Below are positions 25,261 through 33,576 of a stretch of DNA of 50,652 nucleotides, one piece after another. The stretch's first letter is position 1, and each line of letters opens with the position of its first letter. The position numbers were made by a program, and so were the translations under genes. The notes below the pieces were generated by a model. It worked only from the letters and a program-made list of their open reading frames with translations, was not told the DNA's origin and ran no database searches. This DNA comes from Clostridia bacterium (lineage in GTDB: Bacteria; Bacillota; Clostridia; Christensenellales; CAG-138), in NCBI GenBank assembly GCA_017514685.1, contig JAFWJN010000018.1, forward strand, positions 1 to 50,652. The letters run 5' to 3'.

Positions 25261-25821
25261 ATGAAAAAGTTTCTGGCCGCTATTAAAGAGTTTTTTCGCA
25301 AGATTATCGTTGCGCTGAAACGGCGTCCGCATATCATCCCGATGATCATGCTGGGCATTTCATTTCTGTATTATTCATTGAACCTGATGCATGTATCAGA
25401 TACAACAGCCAAAATTCAGGGTGCCGGAATGGGACTTTGCGGTTTTGTGACAATGCTGTTTTCACTGTTGTCTTTTGTATGCTTCCTGAACGCATTCCCT
25501 CATCGCAAAAAAGTGAACATCCCGATGCTTGTTCTGATGTTCCTCATGCTTGGAGCTATCATTTTCTGCGATGTATTCTATATGAATGCTGTCACAAGAG
25601 CTCTAACCAGACCGGATAATCCCATTGTGATCAACAAGAGCACGGTTTACATCGGTCTTGCCTATAATATGCTGAATGATCATATCATCATGCTAGGCGT
25701 ATCGATTGCGCTGGTTGCGCTGCTCCCGGTATACGGCAAGCTGCTGAAAAAGATCAAGACTTCGATCGAAGTGGAAGACAACGGAAAACTGGATACGATC
25801 GATATTTCGGGAGAGGATTGA
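25261..25821 (+). CDS. Small integral membrane protein of unknown function (4 helices)
   Basis: 186 residues with four helices (about 22-42, 58-78, 88-108, 140-160). It follows the ATPase by 3 bp, so expression is coupled. A basic N-terminus (KEFFRKIIVALKRRPH) suggests a cytosolic start. No named family is recognised; possible importer accessory protein. Confidence 0.6.
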   Translation: MKKFLAAIKEFFRKIIVALKRRPHIIPMIMLGISFLYYSLNLMHVSDTTAKIQGAGMGLCGFVTMLFSLLSFVCFLNAFPHRKKVNIPMLVLMFLMLGAIIFCDVFYMNAVTRALTRPDNPIVINKSTVYIGLAYNMLNDHIIMLGVSIALVALLPVYGKLLKKIKTSIEVEDNGKLDTIDISGED

Positions 25822-25846
25822 TTCCCCTCCCTTAAGTGATTAGGGA

Positions 25847-26515
25847 ATGGCTTTAAAGAGAAAGACAAAAACCAAACAGAACAATCCGGATGCCCGCGCA
25901 GCATCCGACTATTATAAGCTCCACACCAAAGCTGTAGATGATCTGGTGAATGCGGATATTTCCAATTCCCCGGTCGTTTCGGAAGAGGAGCTGGATAAAT
26001 ACCGCTCCAAACATAAACTGAAGCTTCCGATGTGGCTGAAAGCCATACTTCTGAAAGCGTGGTTTTACGGAGCGGTTTGTTTCTTCTTTATGTGGGGACT
26101 CGGCGGTTATGTCGCTGACCAGCTTGATCTGTTTGTGATCACGGCGATTGCGCTCGGAATGGTCACAGATCTGATGGTCAATACGATCTTCCGCCATTTT
26201 GCCGAAACAGAAGGAGCAAACGATCGCTGGATGATGATTCCGCAGAAAGGTCTTCCGAGTTTTTTCTGGAATATCCTGTATGCGTTTGTAGTTCTGTTTT
26301 TAGTCGCGACATTATACAACGTGATCAACATCGTGGTTTTGTCAATCACGGGGGAGAAAGATACCGTTGCACTGGGCGTAGAGCCTATCTTGTTCGGTCT
26401 GTTCTATATGGGAATCGACATGGGTCTGATTTCCATGAAGCACTTGCTCAAACGCATCATCTCCGAAGCGAAGGCAGGTACTGCAAAATCTGAAAGAAAG
26501 GGGAAGGATGCATGA
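25847..26515 (+). CDS. Small integral membrane protein of unknown function
   Basis: 222 residues. A basic, disordered N-terminus of about 55 residues is followed by about four hydrophobic segments (about 64-84, 90-112, 137-165, 178-198). The ribosome site is weak: AGGGA directly abuts the ATG, but no better start exists because TAG lies in frame two codons upstream. Its stop overlaps the GH28 start as ATGA. It is the fifth small membrane protein of this operon. Confidence 0.6.
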   Translation: MALKRKTKTKQNNPDARAASDYYKLHTKAVDDLVNADISNSPVVSEEELDKYRSKHKLKLPMWLKAILLKAWFYGAVCFFFMWGLGGYVADQLDLFVITAIALGMVTDLMVNTIFRHFAETEGANDRWMMIPQKGLPSFFWNILYAFVVLFLVATLYNVINIVVLSITGEKDTVALGVEPILFGLFYMGIDMGLISMKHLLKRIISEAKAGTAKSERKGKDA

Positions 26516-28083
26516 TTCGTCTGCTCTACTGTGGATCTTCATCAGCTTGTTTGGAATTGGTGAATGATCTTCCATACTATGCTTCCGGGACTTACAAAGT
26601 CTTTGCGAACGATACCTTCCTGTTTGAAAATAATACCAACGTTTTTTCCCTTTACGATTTGATCCCCGATCAGGAGTATCATGTTGAAGTAAAGGGCATC
26701 GAGGCAAGTTTTACGGAAAGCCTGCAGTTCACCACACAAAAAGAAACGTTCGCCTGCAGTGTTTTGCGCTTCGGCGCCAAGGGCGACGGAATCACGGATG
26801 ATACAGATTCGATTCAGATGGCCATCGATTTTCTTCCTGAGAATGGAAAACTCATCTTTGAGTCCGGTGTTTATATGACACGCCCTCTTTCACTGAAGAG
26901 CCATATCACTCTGGAATTGAAAAAAGGAGCGGTATTAAGGGGATGGGCAGACAGGAGCCGTTATCCTGTTATTCCGGGAGAAGTCGTTGATGACCAGACC
27001 GGTGAATCAAAGATTTACAGCGCATTCGAAGGCGTATCTCACGATTCCTATAAGTCACTGATCACGGCTGTTAATGCATCCGATATCTGTATCACAGGAG
27101 AAGGGATCATCGACGGAAATGCTCAGAACACCGACTTCTGGACGGCATGGCGTACATTCGAGCCATCCAGACCGAGACTGCTTTCATTTGTAAACTGCTC
27201 CGACATCATTCTTCACGGATTTACCGGGTGCAATTCACCTGCGTGGAATCTGCATCCGTTCCATTGCAGAAATGTTTCCATTCTGAATGTTTCGGTAAAA
27301 GCACCGAAGGACAGCCCCAATACGGATGCAATCGATCCGGAGGCATGCGCAGGTGTCAATATCATTGGGTGCAGGCTCAGTGTAGGAGATGACTGTATTG
27401 CAATCAAGTCGGGAAAGATCGAACTGGCCAGGAGATTCTCATGGCCGGCATCGGATCATACGGTCCGGAACTGCCTGATGGAAGACGGGCACGGAGCCGT
27501 AACGCTCGGAAGTGAATCCGCTATGGGCATTCGGAATCTGGATGTCCGGCAATGCTTCTTCAAAAAGACCGACAGAGGCCTTCGGATCAAAACCAGAAGG
27601 GGAAGAGGAAAAGACAGTAATATTACGGACGTCGTCTTTGATAACATCCGTATGGAATCTGTTCTGACACCAATTGTCATTAACATGTGGTACAACTGCT
27701 GCGATCCGGATCGGTACACAGAATATGTATGGTCCAGAGAACACCTGCCTGTGGATGACAGAACCCCGCATTTGGGAGATTTCAGGTTCACGAATATGGA
27801 TTGTGAAAATTCACAGGTTGCAGCCTGTTATATTGACGGTCTTCCGGAGATGCCGATTGATTCTGTAACCTTTGAAAATATCCGTGTTACCTTTGATCCG
27901 GAAGCGAAGGAAGGTGTCCCTGCAATGCAGAATTTTGCGAAGAAACGCTGCCGGCTTGGATTCTATCTGGATAATGTAAAGAAGATTCGTCTGAATCATG
28001 TTATGATTCAGAACGCAATCGGGGATCCTGTTGTTACGGACCATTGTGATGATCTCGAGGTCACGGATCTGACGGAGGAATAG
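26512..28083 (+). CDS. GH28 polygalacturonase-family glycoside hydrolase, cytoplasmic
   Basis: Hydrolyses galacturonan or rhamnogalacturonan linkages; 523 residues. Residues 1-80 form an Ig/FN3-like domain (DLIPDQEYHVEVKG). A beta helix follows, beginning with VLRFGAKGDGITDDT (85-98). All four GH28 motifs are present: NTD (270-272), DD (293-294 in VGDDCIAIKSG), GHG (326-328) and RIK (358-360). No signal peptide, so the substrate must be imported oligomers. The start overlaps the previous stop by four bases, and GAAGGA lies upstream. Endo- or exo-action cannot be told from sequence. Confidence 0.95.
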   Translation: MIRLLYCGSSSACLELVNDLPYYASGTYKVFANDTFLFENNTNVFSLYDLIPDQEYHVEVKGIEASFTESLQFTTQKETFACSVLRFGAKGDGITDDTDSIQMAIDFLPENGKLIFESGVYMTRPLSLKSHITLELKKGAVLRGWADRSRYPVIPGEVVDDQTGESKIYSAFEGVSHDSYKSLITAVNASDICITGEGIIDGNAQNTDFWTAWRTFEPSRPRLLSFVNCSDIILHGFTGCNSPAWNLHPFHCRNVSILNVSVKAPKDSPNTDAIDPEACAGVNIIGCRLSVGDDCIAIKSGKIELARRFSWPASDHTVRNCLMEDGHGAVTLGSESAMGIRNLDVRQCFFKKTDRGLRIKTRRGRGKDSNITDVVFDNIRMESVLTPIVINMWYNCCDPDRYTEYVWSREHLPVDDRTPHLGDFRFTNMDCENSQVAACYIDGLPEMPIDSVTFENIRVTFDPEAKEGVPAMQNFAKKRCRLGFYLDNVKKIRLNHVMIQNAIGDPVVTDHCDDLEVTDLTEE

Positions 28084-28084
28084 G

Positions 28085-29218
28085 ATGTACGAAAAGATTG
28101 ACAGATATATCCGGAAGCTGATTGCAGAATCATCCAGCAAGGCTACCGCCTGGAATATGGAAAGGGTTCGGGAAGGAAAACCGGCCGTCTGGAACTATAT
28201 TGACGGATGCATGCTGAACGCGCTCGTTACAATGAGCGAGATTACAGGCGATCCCGTGTACTATGAGTTTACCGAGCGATTTGTGAATGATTTTGTCAAT
28301 GAGGACGGATCGATCCGGACTTATCAGCAAGAGAAATATAATCTGGATGACATCAATGAAGGACGCGTTCTTTTTCCGGTTTATAAACAGACCGGGAAAG
28401 AGAAATTCAGGCTTGCAATTGAGTCATTAAAGAAACAGCTGGATTTGCAGCCAAGAACGAAGGAAGGCAATTTCTGGCATAAACTGATCTATCCGGATCA
28501 GGTCTGGCTGGATGGAATTTATATGGCTCAGCCTTTCCGCGCATTATATGCAACTCAGCTTGGGAATGGAGACGTTTCGGATATTGTCCGGCAGATCGAA
28601 CTTGTCAGAGAGCATATGTTCGATTGTGAGAAAAGGCTATATTATCACGGATACGACGCTTCCCGGACTGTTTTCTGGGCAGATCCGAAAACCGGCTGCT
28701 CCAGGAACTTCTGGCTTAGGGCAATCGGATGGTTTTCTACCGCGCTGGCGGACCTGATCGAGATCATTCCGGAATCGGAGGATAGAGCAAGACTGTGCGC
28801 TGTCTTTTCGGAGTTGATGGAAGGAATCAGACAGTATTCGGATCCGGATACAGGGATGTATTACCAGGTCGTAGACGCAGTCAACCGGGAGGGGAATTAT
28901 CTCGAAACGAGCGGAAGCTCTATGATTGCTTACGCAATGCTGAAAGGAGCCAGGCTTGGGGTGCTCGATCAAAGATTTGCGGAACTTGGCAAAAAAACGT
29001 TTGATGGAATCGTGCGAACACAGCTGACCGAGGAAGGGGATTCCATCGGACTGAACGGGATCTGTCTTGTCGCAGGGCTGGGACCTGCGAACAATACAAG
29101 ACGTGACGGAACGTTTGAATACTATATTTCCGAGCCTGTAGTAAAAAACGACGCGAAAGGCGTCGCGCCGTTTGTGATGTGCTATACGGAAATTATTCGG
29201 CTGAATCCTCCAGCATGA
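28085..29218 (+). CDS. GH105 unsaturated rhamnogalacturonyl/galacturonyl hydrolase
   Basis: Removes the unsaturated uronyl residue left by pectate lyases; 377 residues, normal for YteR-like proteins, without signal peptide. The known active-site pattern is kept at the same numbers as Bacillus YteR: Asp88 (NLDDINEG), His132 (FWHKL), Asp143 (WLDGIYMAQPF); a His at 188 follows. The start is one base after the GH28 stop, with GGAGG before it. The unsaturated product rearranges to 5-keto-4-deoxyuronate, the substrate of KduI in the next operon. Confidence 0.94.
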   Translation: MYEKIDRYIRKLIAESSSKATAWNMERVREGKPAVWNYIDGCMLNALVTMSEITGDPVYYEFTERFVNDFVNEDGSIRTYQQEKYNLDDINEGRVLFPVYKQTGKEKFRLAIESLKKQLDLQPRTKEGNFWHKLIYPDQVWLDGIYMAQPFRALYATQLGNGDVSDIVRQIELVREHMFDCEKRLYYHGYDASRTVFWADPKTGCSRNFWLRAIGWFSTALADLIEIIPESEDRARLCAVFSELMEGIRQYSDPDTGMYYQVVDAVNREGNYLETSGSSMIAYAMLKGARLGVLDQRFAELGKKTFDGIVRTQLTEEGDSIGLNGICLVAGLGPANNTRRDGTFEYYISEPVVKNDAKGVAPFVMCYTEIIRLNPPA

Positions 29219-29996
29219 TCTTCTGACTGTCGGAGTTATTGGGATATTCCTTTGGAGCCGAACGTTTCATGCTGAAATAGACACTGGGGGAAACACCGTA
29301 TTTTTTCTTGAACATTCTGGAGAAATACAAAGGTTCCCGGTATCCGCATTGATACGCGATTTCGGAAATGTTTCCGTCATTGTATTCGGAACAAAGCATG
29401 TTGGCAGCCGTCTGCAGACGCTTGTCACTCAGAAACTGGTGGGGAGTCATACCAAGTTCTTTTTGAAACAGTTTCCTGAGATAGTCATAACTGTAGGGAA
29501 GAGACCGGATAAAACTGTCCAGCATATAGTTCGGATCGGAAAAATTACGCAGAATGTCATTTTCGATTTCCTGAACGACTTTGCTGAAAGAAGATGTATT
29601 CTGGTAGGAGAGGATATAAGCAACAATCAGGCTTCCGTATGCGGACAGAATTGCCTGACGGTGATCAGCGTTTTCATAGTACTGGAAGAAAGCACCTGAA
29701 AAAGCGTTCAGAAGCGAATTATAGCTGTCATCGTGTACAAGGATCGGCTGCTTATACGTCAGGATGGTATCGTCAAGATTAATATGGATGTTGGTGAATC
29801 CTTTGATACTGGTGTTGGAATGGGGAGTATTCGGAGGGATTACAACAACATCTCCTGAAGTATAAGGAAGTTCCAGATCATCGAAGATCAGCTTCCCGCC
29901 TTCATTCGTGCAATAAATCAATTCCCAGGAATTGTGCTCATGATGAGGGACATTGAAAGTAATGGAATGCTTTCCGACATAAACGATTTCGTTCAT
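29193..29996 (-). CDS. AraC-family transcriptional regulator
   Basis: 267 residues. Residues 1-100 form a cupin sensor (FNVPHHEHNSWELIY, then VVIPPNTPHSN), followed by an AraC DNA-binding domain with two helix-turn-helix units (NISEIAYQCGYREPLYFSRM is the second). It is convergent with the GH105 gene and its last 26 bp overlap that gene's end, so the two transcripts are antisense there. It is divergent from the GH4 gene. The ligand is probably a galacturonate-derived sugar. A shared motif at 30035-30056 lies in its promoter region. Confidence 0.92.
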   Translation of the reverse strand: MNEIVYVGKHSITFNVPHHEHNSWELIYCTNEGGKLIFDDLELPYTSGDVVVIPPNTPHSNTSIKGFTNIHINLDDTILTYKQPILVHDDSYNSLLNAFSGAFFQYYENADHRQAILSAYGSLIVAYILSYQNTSSFSKVVQEIENDILRNFSDPNYMLDSFIRSLPYSYDYLRKLFQKELGMTPHQFLSDKRLQTAANMLCSEYNDGNISEIAYQCGYREPLYFSRMFKKKYGVSPSVYFSMKRSAPKEYPNNSDSQKIMLEDSAE

Positions 29997-30018
29997 AGAA
30001 TGTTACTCCTCTTATGAC

Positions 30019-30056
30019 CTTTCTTGGATTTTAACAGATAATATCCGTTTTGTCCA
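30019..30056 (-). promoter_or_regulatory. AraC gene promoter overlapping copy 2 of the shared motif
   Basis: On the minus strand TGGACA (about 30051-30056), 17-bp spacer, TAAAAT. On the plus strand CAG-N6-TCCGTTTTGTCCA (30035-30056) is copy 2 of the motif at 17988. The motif thus overlaps the promoter of the regulator that may bind it. Confidence 0.5.
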
Positions 30057-30083
30057 TAGAGCTGCTGAAAAACGGAAGGGGAC

Positions 30084-31481
30084 ATGATTTTGAAAAAGAT
30101 CAAACTGGCATATATCGGGGGAGGATCAAAAGCCTGGGCAAGGGTGTTTATGAATGACCTTGCGCTCACGGCGGACCTGACCGGAGAGATTGCACTGTAT
30201 GATATCGATAAGGATTCCGCGATACGGAATCAAAAAATCGGGCTGCGGATCAACGAACAGCCGGAAACGCTGTCGAAATGGAACTATGTTGTAGCGGATT
30301 CCGTAGAGGAAGCGCTGACAGGTGCGGATTTTGTTGCGATTTCGATTCTTCCGGGAACATTGACAGAGATGGCATCCGATGTTCACACTCCGGAAAAATA
30401 CGGGATATTCCAGGCAGTCGGTGATACGGTTGGACCCGGGGGTGTCTTGCGGGCGATGCGGACCGTCCCAATCTATGAGGGGTTTGCAAAGGCGATCCGG
30501 CAGTACTGTCCGGATGCGTGGGTCATCAATCTGACGAATCCGATGACGATCTGCTGCAAAACCCTGTATGAGGTGTTTCCAAAGATCAAGGCGTTCGGAT
30601 GCTGTCATGAAGTATTTCACGCGGAAGAGTTTCTCTGCTGCGTTCTGAAAGAGATTCTTGGAATCCAGCGCCCTTCCAGAAAAGAACTGGTGATTGATGC
30701 AAGTGGAATCAATCATTTTACCTGGATCACTGAGGCAAAATACGGCACAACGGATGTAATGGCGCTGCTTCCAGTATTCTGTGCCCGTTTCTATGAGTCC
30801 GGCTATTGCGAACGGGAAGGAGATCCGCAGGCTTTCCGCGGACCGGATCCGTTCCTTTATGGAAACAAGGTCAAAATGGACCTTTACAGAAGATTTGGCG
30901 CCCTTGGAGCGGCAGGTGACCGGCATCTGGTGGAATTTCTGAATAACAGCTGGTATCTGAAAGATCAGTCTGATCCGGAACGATGGCTGTATCATCTGAC
31001 GGAAGTGGAATACCGGATGGATGATCAAAAGAGGAAAATCGCAGAGTCTGAAGCGATAGCGGCCGGAAAGATGCCTGCAACACCGAAGAAGAGCGATGAG
31101 GAACTGATTGACCTGATGAAGGCGATTCTGGGATTAGGACCGGTTATTTCAAATGTCAATCTGCCAAACCGGGGACAGATGTCTCAGATACCGAATGGAG
31201 CGGTAGTCGAAACAAATTGTGTTTTTGATGCCGATTCGGTCCGCCCGATCAGCGCTAATCCGCTGCCCGGAGAAGTAGCGGCACTGGTTCGGCGGAATTC
31301 GGATAATTTCGATAATCTGTATTCCGCTATCCATGAAAGAGATCTTAGACGGGTTTTCGAAGTGTTTATGAACCAGCCACTGTGCAGCACATTGTCCGTT
31401 TCTGACGGCAAGCAATTGTTCCGGGAAATGTGCAGTTCCACCGAGAAATATCTGAAAGATTTCTACGGGCTCAGGATATAA
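30084..31481 (+). CDS. lplD: GH4 family alpha-galacturonidase (LplD-like)
   Basis: NAD- and metal-dependent glycosidase; removes alpha-galacturonate from oligogalacturonides. 465 residues. The Rossmann entry YIGGGSKAW is at residues 10-18, TNP at 151-153 and the metal site CCHEVFHAEEF at 173-183 (Cys174, His175), with a second ligand His211 (GINHFTWI). The CHEVFH pattern fits LplD-type galacturonidases rather than alpha-glucosidases. Start at ATG 30084 is close to GGAAGG (about 4 nt); a TTG two codons later is possible. It is divergent from the AraC gene and shares its control region. Confidence 0.93.
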   Translation: MILKKIKLAYIGGGSKAWARVFMNDLALTADLTGEIALYDIDKDSAIRNQKIGLRINEQPETLSKWNYVVADSVEEALTGADFVAISILPGTLTEMASDVHTPEKYGIFQAVGDTVGPGGVLRAMRTVPIYEGFAKAIRQYCPDAWVINLTNPMTICCKTLYEVFPKIKAFGCCHEVFHAEEFLCCVLKEILGIQRPSRKELVIDASGINHFTWITEAKYGTTDVMALLPVFCARFYESGYCEREGDPQAFRGPDPFLYGNKVKMDLYRRFGALGAAGDRHLVEFLNNSWYLKDQSDPERWLYHLTEVEYRMDDQKRKIAESEAIAAGKMPATPKKSDEELIDLMKAILGLGPVISNVNLPNRGQMSQIPNGAVVETNCVFDADSVRPISANPLPGEVAALVRRNSDNFDNLYSAIHERDLRRVFEVFMNQPLCSTLSVSDGKQLFREMCSSTEKYLKDFYGLRI

Positions 31482-31491
31482 GGCGCAAGGA

Positions 31492-31513
31492 CAGGGATTG
31501 TCCGTTTCGTCTA
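31492..31513. promoter_or_regulatory. Copy 3 of the shared motif upstream of the kdu operon
   Basis: CAG-N6-TCCGTTTCGTCTA matches the copies at 17988 and 30035 in the core TCCGTTTyGT. It sits 21 bp upstream of a candidate promoter. Confidence 0.4.
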
Positions 31514-31534
31514 TCTAACAAACGTTTTATGAGA

Positions 31535-31563
31535 TTCCAAGCAAAGCGCGTATTTTATATAAT
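31535..31563 (+). promoter_or_regulatory. Candidate promoter of the ATPase-kduI-eda-kdgK-kduD operon
   Basis: TTCCAA (31535-31540), 17-bp spacer, TATAAT (31558-31563). The -10 is perfect and the -35 is poor, which fits a promoter that needs an activator such as the AraC protein. Confidence 0.5.
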
Positions 31564-31622
31564 ATGTGTAAAGGCAAGGATCCGATCTTTCAAATAATGA
31601 AATCAGAAAAGGGAGTATTATC

Positions 31623-32699
31623 ATGGCACATTTGACGCTCAAAGACATCAACAAAATCTACCCGAACGGTTTTCATGCGGTGCATGATTTCAACCTGGAG
31701 ATTGAGAGGGGAGAATTCATCGTCTTCGTAGGACCGTCCGGCTGCGGGAAATCGACGACACTTCGAATGATCGCGGGTCTTGAAAACATCTCCAAAGGAG
31801 ATTTCCTGATTGAAGGAAAACGCGCGAACGAACTTGGCCCCAGAGAGCGCGGAGTGGCAATGGTATTCCAGAGCTATGCATTGTATCCCCAGATGTCGGT
31901 TTATGACAACCTTGCTTTCGGCCTGACCTTGCAGGGCGTGGATGAAGATGTGATTGATGAGAAAGTCCGTAAGACCGCGAAGATCCTCGGTCTGACAGAT
32001 TATCTCGACAGAATGCCGAGAGCTCTTTCCGGCGGTCAGCGTCAGCGTGTTGCTGTCGGACGGGCAATCATCCGCAAGGTCGAGATTTTCCTGATGGATG
32101 AACCGCTTTCCAACCTGGATGCCAAGCAGCGTGTTACAATGCGTTCCGAAATCACTCAGATCCATAGAGAGACCGGTGCGACCACGATCTATGTTACGCA
32201 CGATCAGACGGAAGCTATGACAATGGCGGACCGTATCGTTGTTATGAAAGACGGTTATGTTCAGCAGATCGGTACTCCCCGCGAACTGTACTTCGATCCG
32301 GTCAACGTGTTTGTTGCAGGCTTTATCGGCGAGCCCCCGATGAACTTCCTGAGGGGCATCGTTGAAAACGGCGCTCTGAAATTCGGAGAGGTTGAGTTTG
32401 ATCTGTCCAAGAAACTTCAGGAGCGTACAGCGGAATATGAAGGAAAAGAAATCATATTCGGATTCCGGCCTGAGGGGATCCAGCTTGGCGAAAAGGAAAA
32501 CGCATACACTGTTCCGTGCAGCGTGGAACTGACGGAAATGCTCGGAGACAATACCAACGTGTATGTTGATATTGCAGATAAAAAGGCAATTCTGAAAGTA
32601 GACCCGCATGACACCCCGGAAATTGATACGGAAATCACCTTTTCCATCCCATACACGGAAGTGTATCTCTTTGATGGGGAAACGGAAAAGAGAATTTGA
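31623..32699 (+). CDS. ABC transporter ATPase (MsmX/UgpC type), second copy
   Basis: 358 residues. Walker A GPSGCGKST (37-45), signature LSGGQ (135-139) and Walker B IFLMDE (155-160) sit at the same residue numbers as in the ATPase at 24175. The N-terminal 170 residues are very similar, the C-terminal regulatory domain less so. No permeases or binding protein are next to it; it heads the kdu operon. As with Bacillus MsmX, it may energise the oligogalacturonide importer or other importers. AAGGGAG lies before the ATG. Confidence 0.95.
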   Translation: MAHLTLKDINKIYPNGFHAVHDFNLEIERGEFIVFVGPSGCGKSTTLRMIAGLENISKGDFLIEGKRANELGPRERGVAMVFQSYALYPQMSVYDNLAFGLTLQGVDEDVIDEKVRKTAKILGLTDYLDRMPRALSGGQRQRVAVGRAIIRKVEIFLMDEPLSNLDAKQRVTMRSEITQIHRETGATTIYVTHDQTEAMTMADRIVVMKDGYVQQIGTPRELYFDPVNVFVAGFIGEPPMNFLRGIVENGALKFGEVEFDLSKKLQERTAEYEGKEIIFGFRPEGIQLGEKENAYTVPCSVELTEMLGDNTNVYVDIADKKAILKVDPHDTPEIDTEITFSIPYTEVYLFDGETEKRI

Positions 32700-32719
32700 A
32701 CTGACTAAAGGAGAAGAGT

Positions 32720-33562
32720 ATGGACGTTCGTTATTCGACAAACCCGAAAGATTTCAGCCGTTATACAACGGAAGAACTTCGGAAAGAGTTTCTGATCACG
32801 GATCTGTATGAAGCAGACACCGTAAAAGCAACATATTCCCATGTGGACCGGATGGTCGTAGTGGGCATCATGCCTGTTTCGGAGAAAGTTCCTCTCGAGA
32901 AGGGAATCGATGTATGGGCAAACTTCGGGACGGATTACTTCCTTGAGCGCAGGGAAGCAGGCGTATTCAATCTTGGCGGCAAAGGCAAGATCGAAGCAGA
33001 CGGAGAAACGTTCGAACTTGGATTTGAAGACTGTCTCTACATTACGAAAGGAACGAAAACCGTTGTTTTCTCCAGTGATGATCCGCAGAATCCTGCAAAG
33101 TTCTATCTGGTTTCAGCACCCGCTCACACAGCTTACAAGACAACATTCCTGTCCTTTGCAGATGCGAACAAGCGTCCGTGCGGATCGGTGGAGGAGTCCA
33201 ATAAGCGCGTGATCAATCAGTTCATTCATCCGAATGTGCTCCCGACCTGCCAGCTGTCCATGGGGCTTACACAGCTTGATCCCGGAAGCGTCTGGAATAC
33301 GATGCCCTGTCATACACATGAGCGCCGCATGGAAGTATATACATACTTCAACCTCCCGGAGAATAATATCGTCATGCATTTCATGGGGACTCCGAAAGAG
33401 ACGAGAAATGTCGTGATGCAGAACTTTGACGCCGTGATCTCGCCCTCCTGGTCGATCCACAGCGGCTGCGGAACATCGAACTACACATTTATCTGGGCAA
33501 TGGGCGGAGAGAACCAGGCGTTTGACGATATGGATAATCTCAAGCCGACCGATCTGAGATAA
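32720..33562 (+). CDS. kduI: 5-dehydro-4-deoxy-D-glucuronate isomerase
   Basis: Isomerises 5-keto-4-deoxyuronate to 2,5-diketo-3-deoxygluconate, step one after unsaturated uronate release. Cupin fold, 280 residues. The zinc ligands match E. coli KduI with an offset of two: His198, His200 and Glu205 in CHTHERRMEVYTYF, and His247 in SIHSGCGTSN. It is flanked by the other enzymes of the same branch. AAAGGAG lies before the ATG. Confidence 0.96.
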   Translation: MDVRYSTNPKDFSRYTTEELRKEFLITDLYEADTVKATYSHVDRMVVVGIMPVSEKVPLEKGIDVWANFGTDYFLERREAGVFNLGGKGKIEADGETFELGFEDCLYITKGTKTVVFSSDDPQNPAKFYLVSAPAHTAYKTTFLSFADANKRPCGSVEESNKRVINQFIHPNVLPTCQLSMGLTQLDPGSVWNTMPCHTHERRMEVYTYFNLPENNIVMHFMGTPKETRNVVMQNFDAVISPSWSIHSGCGTSNYTFIWAMGGENQAFDDMDNLKPTDLR

Positions 33563-33576
33563 GAAAGGAATCCGAT

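Noticed and set aside
31515-31530. Catabolite response element (cre) around AACAAACGTTTTAT
   Set aside because: Only the central CG and a few flanking bases match the cre consensus; several fixed positions are wrong.
31590-32741. 383-codon minus-strand open frame antisense to the second ATPase
   Set aside because: Shadow of a clear ABC ATPase; the translation shows no fold or motif.
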